In this document: positions 1 to 9,938 of the stretch, piece by piece | Layout: each line of letters opens with the position of its first letter | How positions within the stretch are numbered: position 1 is the first letter of the stretch | Assembly (NCBI RefSeq): GCF_020091585.1 | Contig: NZ_CP083582.1 | Span: forward strand, 1 to 64,000 | Direction of reading: 5' to 3' | Source of the DNA: Kovacikia minuta CCNUW1 | Lineage (GTDB): Bacteria; Cyanobacteriota; Cyanobacteriia; Leptolyngbyales; Leptolyngbyaceae | Length of the DNA stretch: 64,000 nt | The notes under the pieces: generated by a model | What the model was told of the DNA's origin: nothing | What the model saw: only the letters and a program-made list of their open reading frames with translations | Database searches by the model: none | Program-made: the position numbers and the translations under genes

Positions 1-33
1 ATGTTGCTGTCCTCTGTGAGGGGTAAGGGTTCC

Positions 34-1431
34 GTGGCAGAAATTACGATCGAAAGTCTCTGGTCACAAATTTTAGAGCGCTTACAGCTCCTATTAAGTG
101 GTCCTACCTTTGAAACCTGGATTAAAAGTGCGACGGCTGAACTGGTTGGTGATACGTCTCTTGTCATTCACACTGCCCATCCCTTTGCCCGTAACTGGCT
201 CCAGAAGTACTATATCCGGACGATCACCGATGTCGTTCAGGAGGTTTTGGGGCGTCCTGTCGAGATTCATATTGAGTTTTCTCCGGGGGAGGACACTCTC
301 ATGGATAACCCAGAGATGTTTTGGCCCCGCCCCTATTTAGACAATACTTTTGTTGAACCACCACCGCCGCCGCTCTCAACCTCAAGCAATGAGGGGAATC
401 GGAGCGATTTAAATTCCAAGTACGTGTTTTCTCGCCTGGTTGTTGGTTCTAATAATCGGATGGCACACGCGGCGTCTCTGGCAGTGGCAGAATCTCCAGG
501 GCGAGAATTTAACCCTCTTTTCCTTTGTGGTGGGGTTGGTTTGGGGAAAACTCACCTGATGCAGGCGATCGGGCATTACCGCTTAGACATTTGTCAAAAC
601 TCACGGGTGTTTTATGTTTCCACCGAGCAATTTACCAATGATTTAATTGCAGCCATTCGTAAGGACAGTATGCAAAGCTTCCGGGAGCATTACCGGGCGG
701 CGGATGTATTGCTGGTGGATGATATTCAGTTCATTGAGGGGAAGGAATATACCCAGGAAGAATTTTTCCACACCTTCAATACCCTCCACGAGGCAGGTAA
801 GCAGGTGGTGCTGGCGTCCGATCGTCCCCCCAACCAGATTCCCCGCCTGCAAGAGCGTCTTTGCTCCCGGTTTTCCATGGGGTTGATTGCGGATATTCAA
901 CCGCCGGACCTGGAAACCCGGATGGCAATTTTGCAAAAGAAGGCAGAGTACGAGAATATTCGTCTGCCCCGTGAAGTGATTGAGTATATTGCCTCCAGCT
1001 ACACCTCCAACATTCGAGAACTGGAGGGCGCACTGATTCGGGCAGTCGCCTACATTTCTATCTCTGGCTTGCCGATGTCGGTGGAAAATATTGCCCCTGT
1101 TCTAAATCCCCCGGTTGAAAAGGTAGAGGCATCTCCCCAAACAGTCATTGCCGCGATCGTCGAAGCATTTGATGTTTCCGTTGAAGACCTGAAGGGAAAC
1201 TCCCGACGGCGAGAAATTAGCGTTGCCCGCCAAATCGGGATGTACCTGATGCGGCAGCACACCGATCTCAGCCTGCCCAAAATCGGCGAGGAATTCGGTG
1301 GCAAAGACCACACAACGGTTATGTATAGCTGCGACAAAATTGCCCAGTTAAAGGACAATGATCCTTCAATGGCGCAAACCCTCCGCCAGTTGAGCGATCG
1401 TATCAATACCGCCAGCCAAACCCGCAATTAA
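34..1431 (+). CDS. dnaA: Chromosomal replication initiator protein DnaA
   Basis: AAA+ ATPase that binds DnaA boxes and opens the replication origin. The N-terminal domain I ([12 protein letters not shown]...) is followed by a proline-rich linker. The ATPase domain has Walker [10 protein letters not shown] at about residues 166-174 and Walker B LLVDDIQF. The C-terminal DnaA helix-turn-helix carries the signature [13 protein letters not shown]. The frame is open from base 1, but I place the start at the GTG at 34: family proteins begin close to the ESLW motif and a GAGGGG ribosome-binding site lies at 18-23. That gives 465 aa, normal for cyanobacteria. The gene is complete under this start. No DnaA-box cluster is visible in the following 230 bases, so an adjacent origin is not supported here. 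Family assignment is certain; only the start is open. Confidence 0.97.
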   Translation: MAEITIESLWSQILERLQLLLSGPTFETWIKSATAELVGDTSLVIHTAHPFARNWLQKYYIRTITDVVQEVLGRPVEIHIEFSPGEDTLMDNPEMFWPRPYLDNTFVEPPPPPLSTSSNEGNRSDLNSKYVFSRLVVGSNNRMAHAASLAVAESPGREFNPLFLCGGVGLGKTHLMQAIGHYRLDICQNSRVFYVSTEQFTNDLIAAIRKDSMQSFREHYRAADVLLVDDIQFIEGKEYTQEEFFHTFNTLHEAGKQVVLASDRPPNQIPRLQERLCSRFSMGLIADIQPPDLETRMAILQKKAEYENIRLPREVIEYIASSYTSNIRELEGALIRAVAYISISGLPMSVENIAPVLNPPVEKVEASPQTVIAAIVEAFDVSVEDLKGNSRRREISVARQIGMYLMRQHTDLSLPKIGEEFGGKDHTTVMYSCDKIAQLKDNDPSMAQTLRQLSDRINTASQTRN

Positions 1432-1434
1432 TCA

Positions 1435-1661
1435 AAATTGAGAATTAAGGATTGAGAACTGAGAATTAAGGTTTTAAGTTTTGAGTTTTGAGATGGGGAA
1501 TGGGACTGAATCTTCTTCCCCATCTCCCTTAACTTCTGACTTCTTTTCAGCCTTTATCCTTTCCCTACCTCCGACCTCCTGCAACATAACTTCAAAAAAT
1601 GTGTGATGATTGAAATAGAAATCTTTTAAAAAATGTCAATCACGCATTTTGGTTCCTGATT
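1435..1661. repeat. Low-complexity intergenic repeat tract
   Basis: This spacer between dnaA and the NYN gene consists largely of degenerate repeats of the GAATTAAGG/GAGAACTGA and TTTTAAGTTTTGAG type, then a pyrimidine-rich tract (CTTCCCCATCTCCC). The same vocabulary recurs in many other spacers and inside several genes of this window. No tRNA, ORF or origin-like element is visible. Confidence 0.6.
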
Positions 1662-2210
1662 ATGCCGCGATCTTCCCCGCAGGCGATGTTACTGGTAGAC
1701 GGCTACAATGTCGTCGGGCTGTGGGCTGAACTGCGGCGCGTGCGCGATCGGGAGGGGTTGGAATTAGCCCGTCGGCAGTTAGTCGAGGTGCTGGCAAACT
1801 ACAGTGCCTTTCAAGGATTTGATACGCAGGTTGTGTTCGACTCCCAATATCGCAATACTTCCGGGAATCGGGAAGTGATTACGCCGAATCTAGCGGTTCA
1901 CTACACAGATTTTGGGCAAACCGCTGATACCTTCATCGAAAAGACCTGCGCCAACTTTCGCTATGACATTCGTAAGTTCCACCAGCGCTTGATTGTCGCA
2001 ACTTCCGACCAGGCCCAACGCCTTACCGTTGTTGGTTATGGTGCCGAGTGGATGTCGGCTGAACGGTTAGCAGCCGAGGTAGAAGGCGTAATTCAGCGGG
2101 TGCAGCATAAACAGAAATCTGCGAAGAAACCCTCTGGTCGGTTTCTGGCTGACGCTTTAGACCCGGTTGCCCAACAACGCCTGACCCAACTTCGGTTTGG
2201 GAAGAAATAA
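1662..2210 (+). CDS. NYN domain (YacP-like) RNA-binding/nuclease protein
   Basis: 182-aa protein of the YacP/NYN family, PIN-like fold proteins that include the B. subtilis ribosome-associated nuclease Rae1. The start MLLVDGYNVVGLW (residues 9-21) shows the family's first acidic motif (DGYN). VVFDSQY (about 58-64) and VATSDQAQRL (about 127-136) carry the remaining acidic residues expected for metal binding. The ATG at 1662 is kept; a second in-frame ATG lies at 1686, just before LLVDGYN, and could be the real start. The downstream neighbour is a tRNA gene. Role in RNA turnover or translation quality control is inferred from the family only. Confidence 0.85.
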   Translation: MPRSSPQAMLLVDGYNVVGLWAELRRVRDREGLELARRQLVEVLANYSAFQGFDTQVVFDSQYRNTSGNREVITPNLAVHYTDFGQTADTFIEKTCANFRYDIRKFHQRLIVATSDQAQRLTVVGYGAEWMSAERLAAEVEGVIQRVQHKQKSAKKPSGRFLADALDPVAQQRLTQLRFGKK

Positions 2211-2508
2211 CAAAATACGGGTTAGGGGCGTGCCCTGAAGGGAAGCAGGGTGGGAGAGTGCGCAATGCCCCATCGTTCCCTTAATCTCTCTCCTTTGCTA
2301 GATAGAGCTACCCCGCTTTCATCCCCCCCTCCACCTATCCCCCCCTCCACCCCCTTCAACTGGGGATTTTATTGGGACGCCCATCACTCACATTCAGACC
2401 TATTTCAACATCTGAGCCAGGGGCGTAATTTTTCGATTGCCCAGATGGATAAAAAGACTTGTCAAAGGGTACAAATTATCGATACTATAGGATTCGCTAA
2501 GTGAGCAT

Positions 2509-2580
2509 TCCTCAGTAGCTCAGTGGTAGAGCGGTCGGCTGTTAACCGATTGGTCGCAAGTTCGAATCTTGCCTGGGGAG
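2509..2580 (+). tRNA. tRNA-Asn (GTT)
   Basis: The 72-nt cloverleaf can be folded by eye. Acceptor stem TCCTCAG (2509-2515) pairs with CTGGGGA (2573-2579) and G2580 is the discriminator. The D arm TAGCTCAGTGGTAGAGC is standard. Anticodon stem GTCGG/CCGAT encloses loop CTGTTAA with anticodon GTT at 2541-2543. The T loop is TTCGAAT. CCA is not encoded, as is usual in many cyanobacterial tRNA genes. Confidence 0.97.
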
Positions 2581-2607
2581 TTGGTTGGAAAGGATAAAGG
2601 ATGAAGA

Positions 2608-3798
2608 ATGGGGGATGAAACGGGACATTTCAGTCATTCCTCTGCGTTCAGCCGCTTCTGGTTGCTTGATCCTGAAATTACGTTTTTGAATCATGGGTCG
2701 TTTGGTGCCTGTCCGCAACCGGTGTTGGAGGCGCAACAGCGGTTGCGGGAACGGATGGAGCGGCAACCGTTGCAATTCTTAGATCGGGATATTGAAGCGC
2801 TATTGGATGCGGCTCGAGATGAGCTGGCGATATTTGTGGGTGCCGATTCGGAGGATCTGGTGTTTGTCCCCAATGCAACAACTGGGGTAAATACGGTTCT
2901 ACGATCGCTCCGGTTTGCACCGGGAGATGAATTGTTGACTACAAATCAGGAATACAATGCCTGCCGCAATGCCCTGAATTATGTGGCTGAACGGGAAGGC
3001 TTACGGGTTGTGGTGGCAGAGGTGCCGTTTCCGATCGAATCCCCCCAGCAAGTAATTGAGGCGGTCACGGCTCGAATTTCTGCCAAAACCCGGCTGGCAT
3101 TACTGGATCATGTCGTCAGCCAGACCGGGTTGGTGTTTCCGATCGCCCAACTGATCCAGGTTCTGGCGCAACGCGGGATCGAAACCCTGGTGGATGGTGC
3201 CCATGCTCCCGGCATGGTGCCCCTGGATTTACGCGCATTAGGAGCCACCTATTACACAGCCAACGGTCATAAATGGTTATGTTCCCCCAAAGGAGCTGCA
3301 TTCCTGTATGTACAGCGCGATCGCCAACCAGACATTCATCCCCTCACCATTAGCCACGGTGCCAACGCTCCCAGGTACGATCGCAGCCGGTTTCAACTGG
3401 AGTTTGGCTGGACTGGCACCGATGACCCCACGGCTTATCTATGTGTTCCAGAAGCAATCCGATTTATGGAATCACTGCTCCCTGGCGGTTGGCCCGAACT
3501 AATGGCAACCAATCGTGCCTTGGCGCTCTCCGCCCGCCAAAGCCTTTGTCAGGCTTTGAACCTTTCGCCTCCCAGTCCTGAACCGATGGTTGGGGCACTG
3601 GCGGTTGTTTCCCTCCCAGACGGCTCCCCCCAACAGCTCCAAAAAGCCCTTCTGGAGCGCTACCAGATTGAAGTACCGATCGTCCCCTTCCCCGGAACAA
3701 CGAGCAGACAGGTGCGCGTTTCTGCCCAACTCTATAATCATCCAGAGCAGTACGAATATCTGGCAGAGGCACTGGTGGCGTTGCTTGGCGAGGAGTGA
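2608..3798 (+). CDS. Class V aminotransferase-fold PLP enzyme (isopenicillin-N-epimerase/cysteine desulfurase-like)
   Basis: 396-aa fold-type I PLP enzyme. Visible family marks are the N-terminal FLNHGSFGACP, the phosphate/ring-binding region NATTGVNTVLRS (about 89-100), VDGAHAPG (about 195-202, the PLP-pyridine aspartate) and NGHKWLCSPKG with the Schiff-base lysine at about residue 222. The pattern is closest to proteins annotated as isopenicillin N epimerase-like or class V aminotransferase; the true substrate cannot be told. It starts 28 bases after tRNA-Asn and is monocistronic by layout. It is intact, unlike convergent mutS. Confidence 0.88.
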   Translation: MGDETGHFSHSSAFSRFWLLDPEITFLNHGSFGACPQPVLEAQQRLRERMERQPLQFLDRDIEALLDAARDELAIFVGADSEDLVFVPNATTGVNTVLRSLRFAPGDELLTTNQEYNACRNALNYVAEREGLRVVVAEVPFPIESPQQVIEAVTARISAKTRLALLDHVVSQTGLVFPIAQLIQVLAQRGIETLVDGAHAPGMVPLDLRALGATYYTANGHKWLCSPKGAAFLYVQRDRQPDIHPLTISHGANAPRYDRSRFQLEFGWTGTDDPTAYLCVPEAIRFMESLLPGGWPELMATNRALALSARQSLCQALNLSPPSPEPMVGALAVVSLPDGSPQQLQKALLERYQIEVPIVPFPGTTSRQVRVSAQLYNHPEQYEYLAEALVALLGEE

Positions 3799-3806
3799 GG
3801 CAGTGA

Positions 3807-3905
3807 TACCCATTTGAATTGGAAACGCGACAGATCGGGTAGGGGCGTTTGGCCAAACGCCCTTACAGGATGTTGATGTGCCACGAAGACTCTTTAATTT
3901 GGTAT
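3807..3905. mobile_element. MITE-like palindromic element, ATACC family, copy 1
   Basis: About 100 bp with imperfect terminal inverted repeats (ATACCCATTTGAATT at the left; TTTAATTTGGTAT at the right) around the inner palindrome TAGGGGCGTTTGG/CCAAACGCCCTTA. A second copy with the same internal order, including the GTTGATGTGCCACGA segment, lies at 63325-63424. No coding capacity. The element sits between the convergent aminotransferase and mutS genes. Confidence 0.7.
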
Positions 3906-3990
3906 GAGAAAGGATAAAGAATAAGGGTTAAAGCTTAGGAGAAGGAAGATGGGGAAAGCCATCCTTTAACCTTTCCCTCTCCTGCCCTAA

Positions 3991-6934
3991 TCAGTTGCCA
4001 AAAATATCCAATTGCTCGATGGGCTGATCCGCAAGTTGATACATGCCGTTTTTCTCGCGGGTGGAGTTTGGTTGACTTCCCTTGCGGAGTCCTACCGCAA
4101 TTTTGCTGTGTTTTTCAATCTGGGTCATGACCTGGCGTGCCCGCTGGATCACGGAAGCGGGTAATCCTGCCAGGCGTCCCGCTTCAATGCCGTAGGAGCG
4201 ATCGGCTCCGCCTGGTTGGACTTTATGCAAAAACACGATTTGGTCGGGCAATTCCTTTACGGTCACCTGATAGTTCGCCACATTCGGCAGAATCGATGCC
4301 AGTTCGTTCAGTTCATGGTAGTGGGTGGCAAAAATGGTACGGGCACCGATCTCGACTGCTAGATGTTCTGCCACAGACCAGGCGATCGACAACCCATCAA
4401 AAGTAGCCGTTCCCCGTCCAATTTCGTCTAACAGAACGAGCGATCGCGCGGTTGCATGGTTCAAAATATTCGCGGTTTCGTTCATTTCCACCATAAAAGT
4501 AGACTGCCCCGTTGCCAGGTCATCCACCGCGCCCACACGGGTAAAGATGCGATCGCAAATTCCCAGGGTTGCTGCCGCTGCGGGGACAAAACTTCCCACC
4601 TGCGCCATCAGTTGAATTAATCCCACCTGGCGCAGGTAACAGCTTTTGCCACTGGCGTTGGGCCGCCGTGAGAACGATCAAATCGGGAGTGGGGGGTGAG
4701 GGGTGAGAAGAGGTTTGAGTTTTAAGTTTTAAGTTTTGAGTTGGGGACTGGGGACTGGGGGCTGGGGACTGGAGACTGGAGACTGAATTTTCTTCCCCAT
4801 CTTCCCTATCTTCCCTATCTTCCTCACCTTCTGGCTCCTGACTCCTGACTCCTGACTTCCTTTCTTTCTCCTCACCCCTCACTCCTCTCTCCTCACTTCC
4901 TAACTCCGTCGAGTTCGGGACAAAGAACCCGGCTGGGAGAGACTGCTCGACGACCGGGTGACGACCGTCAAGAATGGTGATCTCGCGGGTATGGGTGATT
5001 TGAGGGCAGCAGTAGCCCTGGTAGACGGCGACCTCTGCCAGCCCACACAAGACATCGATCGCAGCAACGGCACGGGCAACGGTGCGAATCAGTTCTGCCT
5101 GCTCCCCCACCTGCGATCGTAGCTCCGCAAAAATCTCATATTCCAGGCGGTTCAGGTCTTCCCGTGCCAGCAAAATTCGGGTTTCCCGTTCCTTCAGATC
5201 GGCGGTAATGTACCGTTCTTCGTTGGTCAGGGTTTGTTTGCGATCGTATTCCTTCGGTACCTGGGCAGACTTGGTGCGGGAGATACTCAGGTAGTAGCCA
5301 AAGGTTTTGCTGTAACCAACTTTTAATGATTGAATGCCTGTGCGTTCCCGTTCCAGCACTTCCAGGTTTTTGATCCATTCCTGGTCTGTGTCTACCTGTT
5401 GCCGCAGTTCATCCAGATGCAGGTTGACCCCCGATCGAATCAGGTTGCCCTCGGTCAGATAGAGGGGGGGGGAGTCTACCAGATGGGCATGCAGGGTGTG
5501 CCCCAATTGTTCGAGGATGGGGGGCACCTGCTGTAAGTCTTGAAGATGGCGGGATTTACCCATTTCCACTAACCGTGATAGGTCGGGTAAACGGGCCAGA
5601 GAGTCTGCCAGGGCAACTAGGTCGCGGGCGTTGGCAGTGCCCGAACCAGCCCGACCAGCTAACCGCTCCAGGTCATAGATCTGCTTCAGTAGGCGTTGCA
5701 ACTCCTGGCGTAAAGGACCGTTTTCAAGCAGTTCCTGGATCGTATCCTGGCGATCGCAAATTTCTTCCAGATTCAGGAGGGGTTGCAACAACCAGCGCCG
5801 CAGTGCCCGACTTCCCATCGCGGTTACTGTTTTATCCAAGGCCCACAGCAGCGATCCATGAAACGTCCCATCCCGCGTGGTCTGCGTAATTTCCAAATTC
5901 CGGCGGGTCTGATGATCGATCACCAGATACTCACTCAGGGTATAGGTGCAAAGGGGTTGAAGGGGTACCTGTTGGAGGGCGGAGGGATGAAGGATGGGGG
6001 ATGAGGAGCTTTTTCTTTTTTCATCCCTCATCCCTCCACCCTCATCCTTTATTTTTCCCCGCTCAGAAGTACTTTCCAGATATTCCAGTACCCCCCCTGC
6101 TGCCCGAACTGCCAGTGGTAAATGCTCACAACCCAAACCTTCCAGCGATCGCAACTTGAAGCGTTGCAACAGGCGGTACCGAGCTTCTGCCAGGACAAAC
6201 GGAGCCTGAGATCGGAGCGTGTAACAAAACTGGGGCGGCAGACAATCGGGTAAATGTTCCGATTTTTCCCCCGGTCGCAACAAACTAATCAAATCGGGGG
6301 CATTGGTGGGTACCAGTACCTCCGAAGGTTGCAACCGCATCAGTTCCTGGGTCAGTTGTTCCAGGTCTTGCGATTGGGTGGTGAGAAATTCTCCGGTAGA
6401 GACATCTGCATAGGCCAATCCCCAGTGGTTCCCTGCAATTACGACGGCCGCCAGGAAGTTATTGCGACGGGCATTGAGCATTCCCTCTTCCAGTACAGTG
6501 CCGGGGGTAATGACACGGGTAACTTCCCGTTGCACCAGACGTCCCTGGGCATCCGCTGCATCCTCCGTCTGATCACAGACCGCAACGGCGTAACCTTTTT
6601 CCACCAACAACGCGCAGTAGCGATCGAGGGCATGGTGGGGAATGCCCGCCAGCGGCACCCGGCCAATTTCCTTGCCTGCATCCTTAGCGGTCAGGACTAG
6701 CTCTAATTCTCTGGCGATCGTAACGGCATCCTGAAAAAACGTCTCGAAAAAATCCCCCACCCGATACAGCAGCAGCGCATGGGGATACTGGTCTTTCAGG
6801 TCCACATAATGCCGCATCATTGGGGTCAGCAGGGCACGATCAACCGATCGATGATCCGCATACCGAACCGTGTGCTTAATTAATCGTTCAGGCAACCCAC
6901 TGAGGGAATCATCTGGAGATGCAGAATCTGTCAT
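3991..6934 (-). CDS. mutS: DNA mismatch repair protein MutS (frameshifted at Walker A)
   Basis: Mismatch-recognition ATPase. N-terminal mismatch-binding domain ([16 protein letters not shown], about residues 35-51), connector, clamp/lever region and C-terminal ABC ATPase with Walker [17 protein letters not shown] and the signature STFMVEMNE. The frame breaks within 4661-4667: the conceptual reading [13 protein letters not shown] changes to a second frame starting [17 protein letters not shown]. Removing one base restores T(G/A)[12 protein letters not shown]. The corrected protein is about 980 aa, longer than typical because of two in-frame low-complexity insertions (about 5974-6058 and 4690-4905). 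The start is taken at the ATG at 6934 (MTDSASPDD); an upstream in-frame ATG at 6973 is less likely. A real null allele would predict a mutator, but the error pattern elsewhere favours a sequencing artefact. Confidence 0.93.
4690..4905. repeat. Heptad/low-complexity insertion inside mutS (insertion B)
   Basis: About 215 bases. Reading the + strand, the GGGACTG-type heptad is repeated about six times at 4743-4784, flanked by TTTTAAG/TTTTGAG repeats, CTTCCCTAT repeats and CTGACTC heptads. On the reverse strand it is translated in the mutS frame as a charged and Ser/Pro-rich stretch ([13 protein letters not shown]...[11 protein letters not shown]). It lies immediately before the ATPase Walker A region. 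Confidence 0.8.
5974..6058. repeat. Hairpin-type low-complexity insertion inside mutS (insertion A)
   Basis: About 85 bases forming an imperfect inverted repeat (GGAGGGATGAAGGATGGGGGATGAGGAG against CATCCCTCATCCCTCCACCCTCATCC). Translated in frame as [18 protein letters not shown] in the region between the connector and core domains of MutS. The same GATGAAGGATGAGGGATGA vocabulary is found between genes (for example 61905-61935). Confidence 0.75.
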
Positions 6935-7021
6935 GAACTGGGAGCGAATACGGGTGTCAATGCAAGTCTTCAATGACTTTATCGCAAGACATGGGAGTCG
7001 GGAGGCAGAAGTCAGGGGTTG

Positions 7022-7252
7022 TTAGAAAACCTCATCCTCAATGCCAATCCACCATTCGCCCACATTCATTAGATCCTGATGCAGATCGGCCAGTTCTGCC
7101 AGGTACTCGTCTTCTGGAATATCCTCACGGCGTTCTTGCAACTTTCGTAAGCGCAACAGCACCAGCAACCAGGGCTTAGAAATCCCATCGGTGGTTTCAA
7201 TAAATCGTGCCAGTGTTTCACTGGGCATCTCCGAGAAAGAATGAATGTTCAT
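7022..7252 (-). CDS. Small conserved-type hypothetical protein
   Basis: 76-aa acidic protein (MNIHSFSEMPSETLARF...LLRLRKLQERREDIPEDEYLAELADLHQDLMNVGEWWIGIEDEVF). Predicted largely helical, no membrane segment, no motif that I recognise. It lies 87 bases upstream of the mutS start in the same direction and could be co-transcribed with it. Coding is supported by codon-like composition and lack of competing frames. Function unknown. Confidence 0.6.
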   Translation of the reverse strand: MNIHSFSEMPSETLARFIETTDGISKPWLLVLLRLRKLQERREDIPEDEYLAELADLHQDLMNVGEWWIGIEDEVF

Positions 7253-7787
7253 TATTGAGAAAGCTTTTAGCGAGATTGCAAAAAAATTGTCTCTTCACCT
7301 CTAATTTACAATCTAATATCTCGAATTTAAAGGTTTCAGAATTTGCGTAAGAGCTTCTTAGAGAATGATTTAAAGGGCTCACTGCTAGTAGCAAAACGTG
7401 AAATATCCCTCTACTCCCCTTAAAAGGGAGACTTTAAATTGGATTTCTCACTTTTGTAAGAGGAGGGGGGATCGTCGAGTGCTAAAAATCACAGACCATA
7501 ACTTTTCAAACAGCCTCTTAGATTTTCTCATTCCTGAGCTTCATCAAGCTCTTTAAGGCTAGGGAGCTTAATTTGTTTCTGAAGGCGATGCCTTTGAATA
7601 CTTCTTTATAGAAAATCTTAAGGGAAACTGCTCTACAAAAAATGCGGTGCTACAATGTGCTACAAACAGCTAATCATGAGCTAGGAGCTTTTAGTATTTT
7701 ATTCTTTAAAGTGTAAAATTTAATACGAGCTTCTTCGGAACTCAGGCTTAACCTCTACCCGTTTTATGACTTTACCAAAAGAAAGAT
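7253..7787. other. AT-rich intergenic region, no gene seen
   Basis: 535 bases between divergent genes. Clearly AT-richer than the flanks, lacks HIP1 octamers and has many in-frame stops on both strands. It must contain the promoters of the two divergent genes, but no convincing -35/-10 pair, tRNA or repeat stands out. It is probably part of the same foreign segment as the gene that follows. Confidence 0.5.
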
Positions 7788-8921
7788 ATGGAGATAAATC
7801 AGCAGATATTCGATAAGTTCATCAAGAGAATCAATTTAGGAGGGCGTTTACCTGTAGAGGAACTGCCTAATAGAGTAAGATCTCTGTTCGATTGTATTAA
7901 GGAAAGAGCAAACCATAAAATCCAGATGGTTTATGACTCTCCCAATAGAAAGTTTGTACCGATCCACTGTGACTTTATAGATAACTCTAAAGTTAACGCA
8001 GTTGCCTTTACTGATAATCAAGACTATATAGGTATTAATGCAGGTACAGTCGTGATTCTCTATGATCTTTTTCATAGGATGCTTATGCATCCAGGGATTT
8101 TGCGGAGTGTCGTTCCTGCACCTGGTTATGGGGGAGATGTTCCCTATCCACCACCATTTATGCCTATAGTTGCTGATCTTCGCCTGCACGATATTCAACT
8201 TAAAACATCCAGTAATCCTGATCGGAAAGCCTATGCTGATATTCTAACAAATATGGCTCTTGACTTTTTAATTGATCACGAAATAGCCCATTTGAGAAAT
8301 GGGCATGTCGATTACCTTTGTCATTATTCAAACAAAGCTCCATTCATTATGGAAGCGGTTGGGAAGAATTTAAACGAGCATCTTTCTCTTACTTATCAAA
8401 CCCTCGAGATGGATGCTGACTCTGTTGCCTTGCAATATAACTTCCTAGCTATTCTGGACTATTCAAAGAGCATAAGAGATAAGACAAAAAATCTTCAATC
8501 TTGGGAAAAGCCCTACATAAGAGAAGATATAGCTATTTTTAGCCTCTTATACGCAATATATTTTGTATTTCGAATTTTCAATCAACAGTCGTGGAGTATT
8601 GATGAATTAAAAACTTCAAGCCACCCTCCCACTCCTCTTAGATATCAGATGATTTTCGAGCTTGTAAATAAAGTGGCGAATAAACATGGATATAAAAACT
8701 TTACATATAGAAAGAATAAGCTCCTAAGACTTAATAGGATAGTTCTAAGCGAAGCGGAAAACGCCATTGAATTATTAACAGGAAAACGAGACAATTTAAG
8801 AGGCATAAAGAATGCCTTACATCCTAAATCATACAGTCATATAACAGCTCTATTAAATCACTGGAAGATTATTAGACCTGAACTTGACTCATTCAATCGT
8901 GGTGGCAACCTTGCTCCTTGA
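7788..8921 (+). CDS. Putative zinc metallopeptidase (HExxH...ExDAD), AT-rich island gene
   Basis: 377-aa protein of unknown family. It has a zinc-peptidase motif HEIAHLRNGH at residues 164-173, and a plausible third ligand in TLEMDADSVALQ (about 206-217), the E-x-D-A-D arrangement of M48-like gluzincins. No signal peptide or clear transmembrane helix, so it is probably cytoplasmic. The gene is much AT-richer than its neighbours and lacks HIP1 sites, suggesting horizontal acquisition. Similar soluble HExxH proteins occur in phage and defence loci, but no partner gene is present here. Start ATG at 7788, preceded by the purine-rich AAAGAAAG. The catalytic call rests on the motif only. Confidence 0.7.
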   Translation: MEINQQIFDKFIKRINLGGRLPVEELPNRVRSLFDCIKERANHKIQMVYDSPNRKFVPIHCDFIDNSKVNAVAFTDNQDYIGINAGTVVILYDLFHRMLMHPGILRSVVPAPGYGGDVPYPPPFMPIVADLRLHDIQLKTSSNPDRKAYADILTNMALDFLIDHEIAHLRNGHVDYLCHYSNKAPFIMEAVGKNLNEHLSLTYQTLEMDADSVALQYNFLAILDYSKSIRDKTKNLQSWEKPYIREDIAIFSLLYAIYFVFRIFNQQSWSIDELKTSSHPPTPLRYQMIFELVNKVANKHGYKNFTYRKNKLLRLNRIVLSEAENAIELLTGKRDNLRGIKNALHPKSYSHITALLNHWKIIRPELDSFNRGGNLAP

Positions 8922-9004
8922 AGTATAGAAATTTGGTAATCCTTTAAAGTTTAATACTCGGTTTTTCTGTAAAAGATCAGTAAATTGTCTAATTTAACAA
9001 AGTC

Positions 9005-9676
9005 TCAATCTGTAGGGATGAAGGGTTTCACGCAATCAGGATTTTCGTTGGCGGCACTGTTGACGATCGAACTAACGGGATAACGTTGCATCTCCTGAGC
9101 ATCATAGGGAAGCAGAAGGGAGTGGAGTTTCTCCGCAGGGGTGGTTGGATCAAGCCACAGATCATAGTCCTGGGGGGAAAGAATGACGGGCATTCGATCG
9201 TGAATGGGCTGCATCAACTCATTTGCCTGGGTTGTCAGAATCGTACAGGATTCTATGGGAGAATCCCCCTTCTGCCAGCGTTCCCACAGTCCAGCAAAGG
9301 CAAAGGGTTGTCCCTCGCACATTTGAATATAGTAGGGCTGCTTTTTGCCCTGCGATCGCTGCCATTCATAGAACCCATCCGCCAGAATCAAACACCTTCG
9401 CTGCTTAAATGCCGATCGAAAGGAAGGTTTTTCGGCAACCGTTTCAGATCGGGCATTGATCAACTTTGCCCCCATTGATAAATCCTTTGCCCAACCTGGA
9501 ACCAGTCCCCAACGCAACAATCTGAACTGCCGTTCTGGTTCAGCAGACATCAGAGAAACCGTGGGTATGGCTTGTGTCGGGGCAATGTTATAGCGCGGTG
9601 TCCACCCTGGAACCGCCAGTTGAAAAGCACTGGAAAGGGTTTCGGCTGATTTGCTTTGACTGAATCGTCCACACAT
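9005..9676 (-). CDS. SRAP domain protein (YedK/HMCES-like abasic-site shield)
   Basis: SOS-response-associated peptidase family member that forms a thiazolidine cross-link with abasic sites in single-stranded DNA. I set the start at ATG 9676 so the mature protein begins MCGRFSQ, giving the obligatory Cys2; the open frame extends upstream to 9787 only through low-complexity repeat sequence. Other conserved positions are INARSETVAEKPSFR, LILADGFYEW (catalytic glutamate) and IHDRMPVIL (catalytic histidine). 223 aa, normal for the family. Monocistronic. Confidence 0.92.
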   Translation of the reverse strand: MCGRFSQSKSAETLSSAFQLAVPGWTPRYNIAPTQAIPTVSLMSAEPERQFRLLRWGLVPGWAKDLSMGAKLINARSETVAEKPSFRSAFKQRRCLILADGFYEWQRSQGKKQPYYIQMCEGQPFAFAGLWERWQKGDSPIESCTILTTQANELMQPIHDRMPVILSPQDYDLWLDPTTPAEKLHSLLLPYDAQEMQRYPVSSIVNSAANENPDCVKPFIPTD

Positions 9677-9909
9677 AGAAATAGAGGGCAGAAGGCAGCG
9701 GATAAAGAAAAGGGAGCCAGGAGCCAGAAGGGGAAGACGCGGAGAGGGGGAGACACGGAGATAGGGGGAATTCAACTCAAAATTCAAAACTGACCATTTT
9801 CCCCTAATTCCAGACTCCTATTTCCAGGCTCCTATTTCCTGCCCCTTCAGCCTATCGACTAATCAGCAAAACGTGTTCATAGCATCAGGAAAAATTTTAT
9901 GCAAGTTTC

Positions 9910-9938
9910 TTGACACTTTGTAACAATTACTGTTACAT
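9910..9938 (+). promoter_or_regulatory. Candidate sigma-70-type promoter of psb34
   Basis: TTGACA at 9910-9915 and TTACAT at 9933-9938 with a 17-bp spacer, about 45 bases upstream of the start codon. The -10 hexamer overlaps the first half of the HLR1 repeat. Confidence 0.6.

Noticed and set aside
643-936. 97-codon reverse ORF inside dnaA
   Set aside because: Shadow of dnaA; no independent support.
1435-1661. Replication origin next to dnaA
   Set aside because: No cluster of DnaA boxes (TTTTCCACA or close variants) and no AT-rich unwinding element. dnaA location alone is weak evidence in cyanobacteria.
2250-2504. 84-codon ORF between the NYN gene and tRNA-Asn
   Set aside because: Composition is set by a CCCCCCTCCACC-type low-complexity tract. 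It has no plausible fold and no good ribosome-binding site; the 298-base gap looks noncoding.
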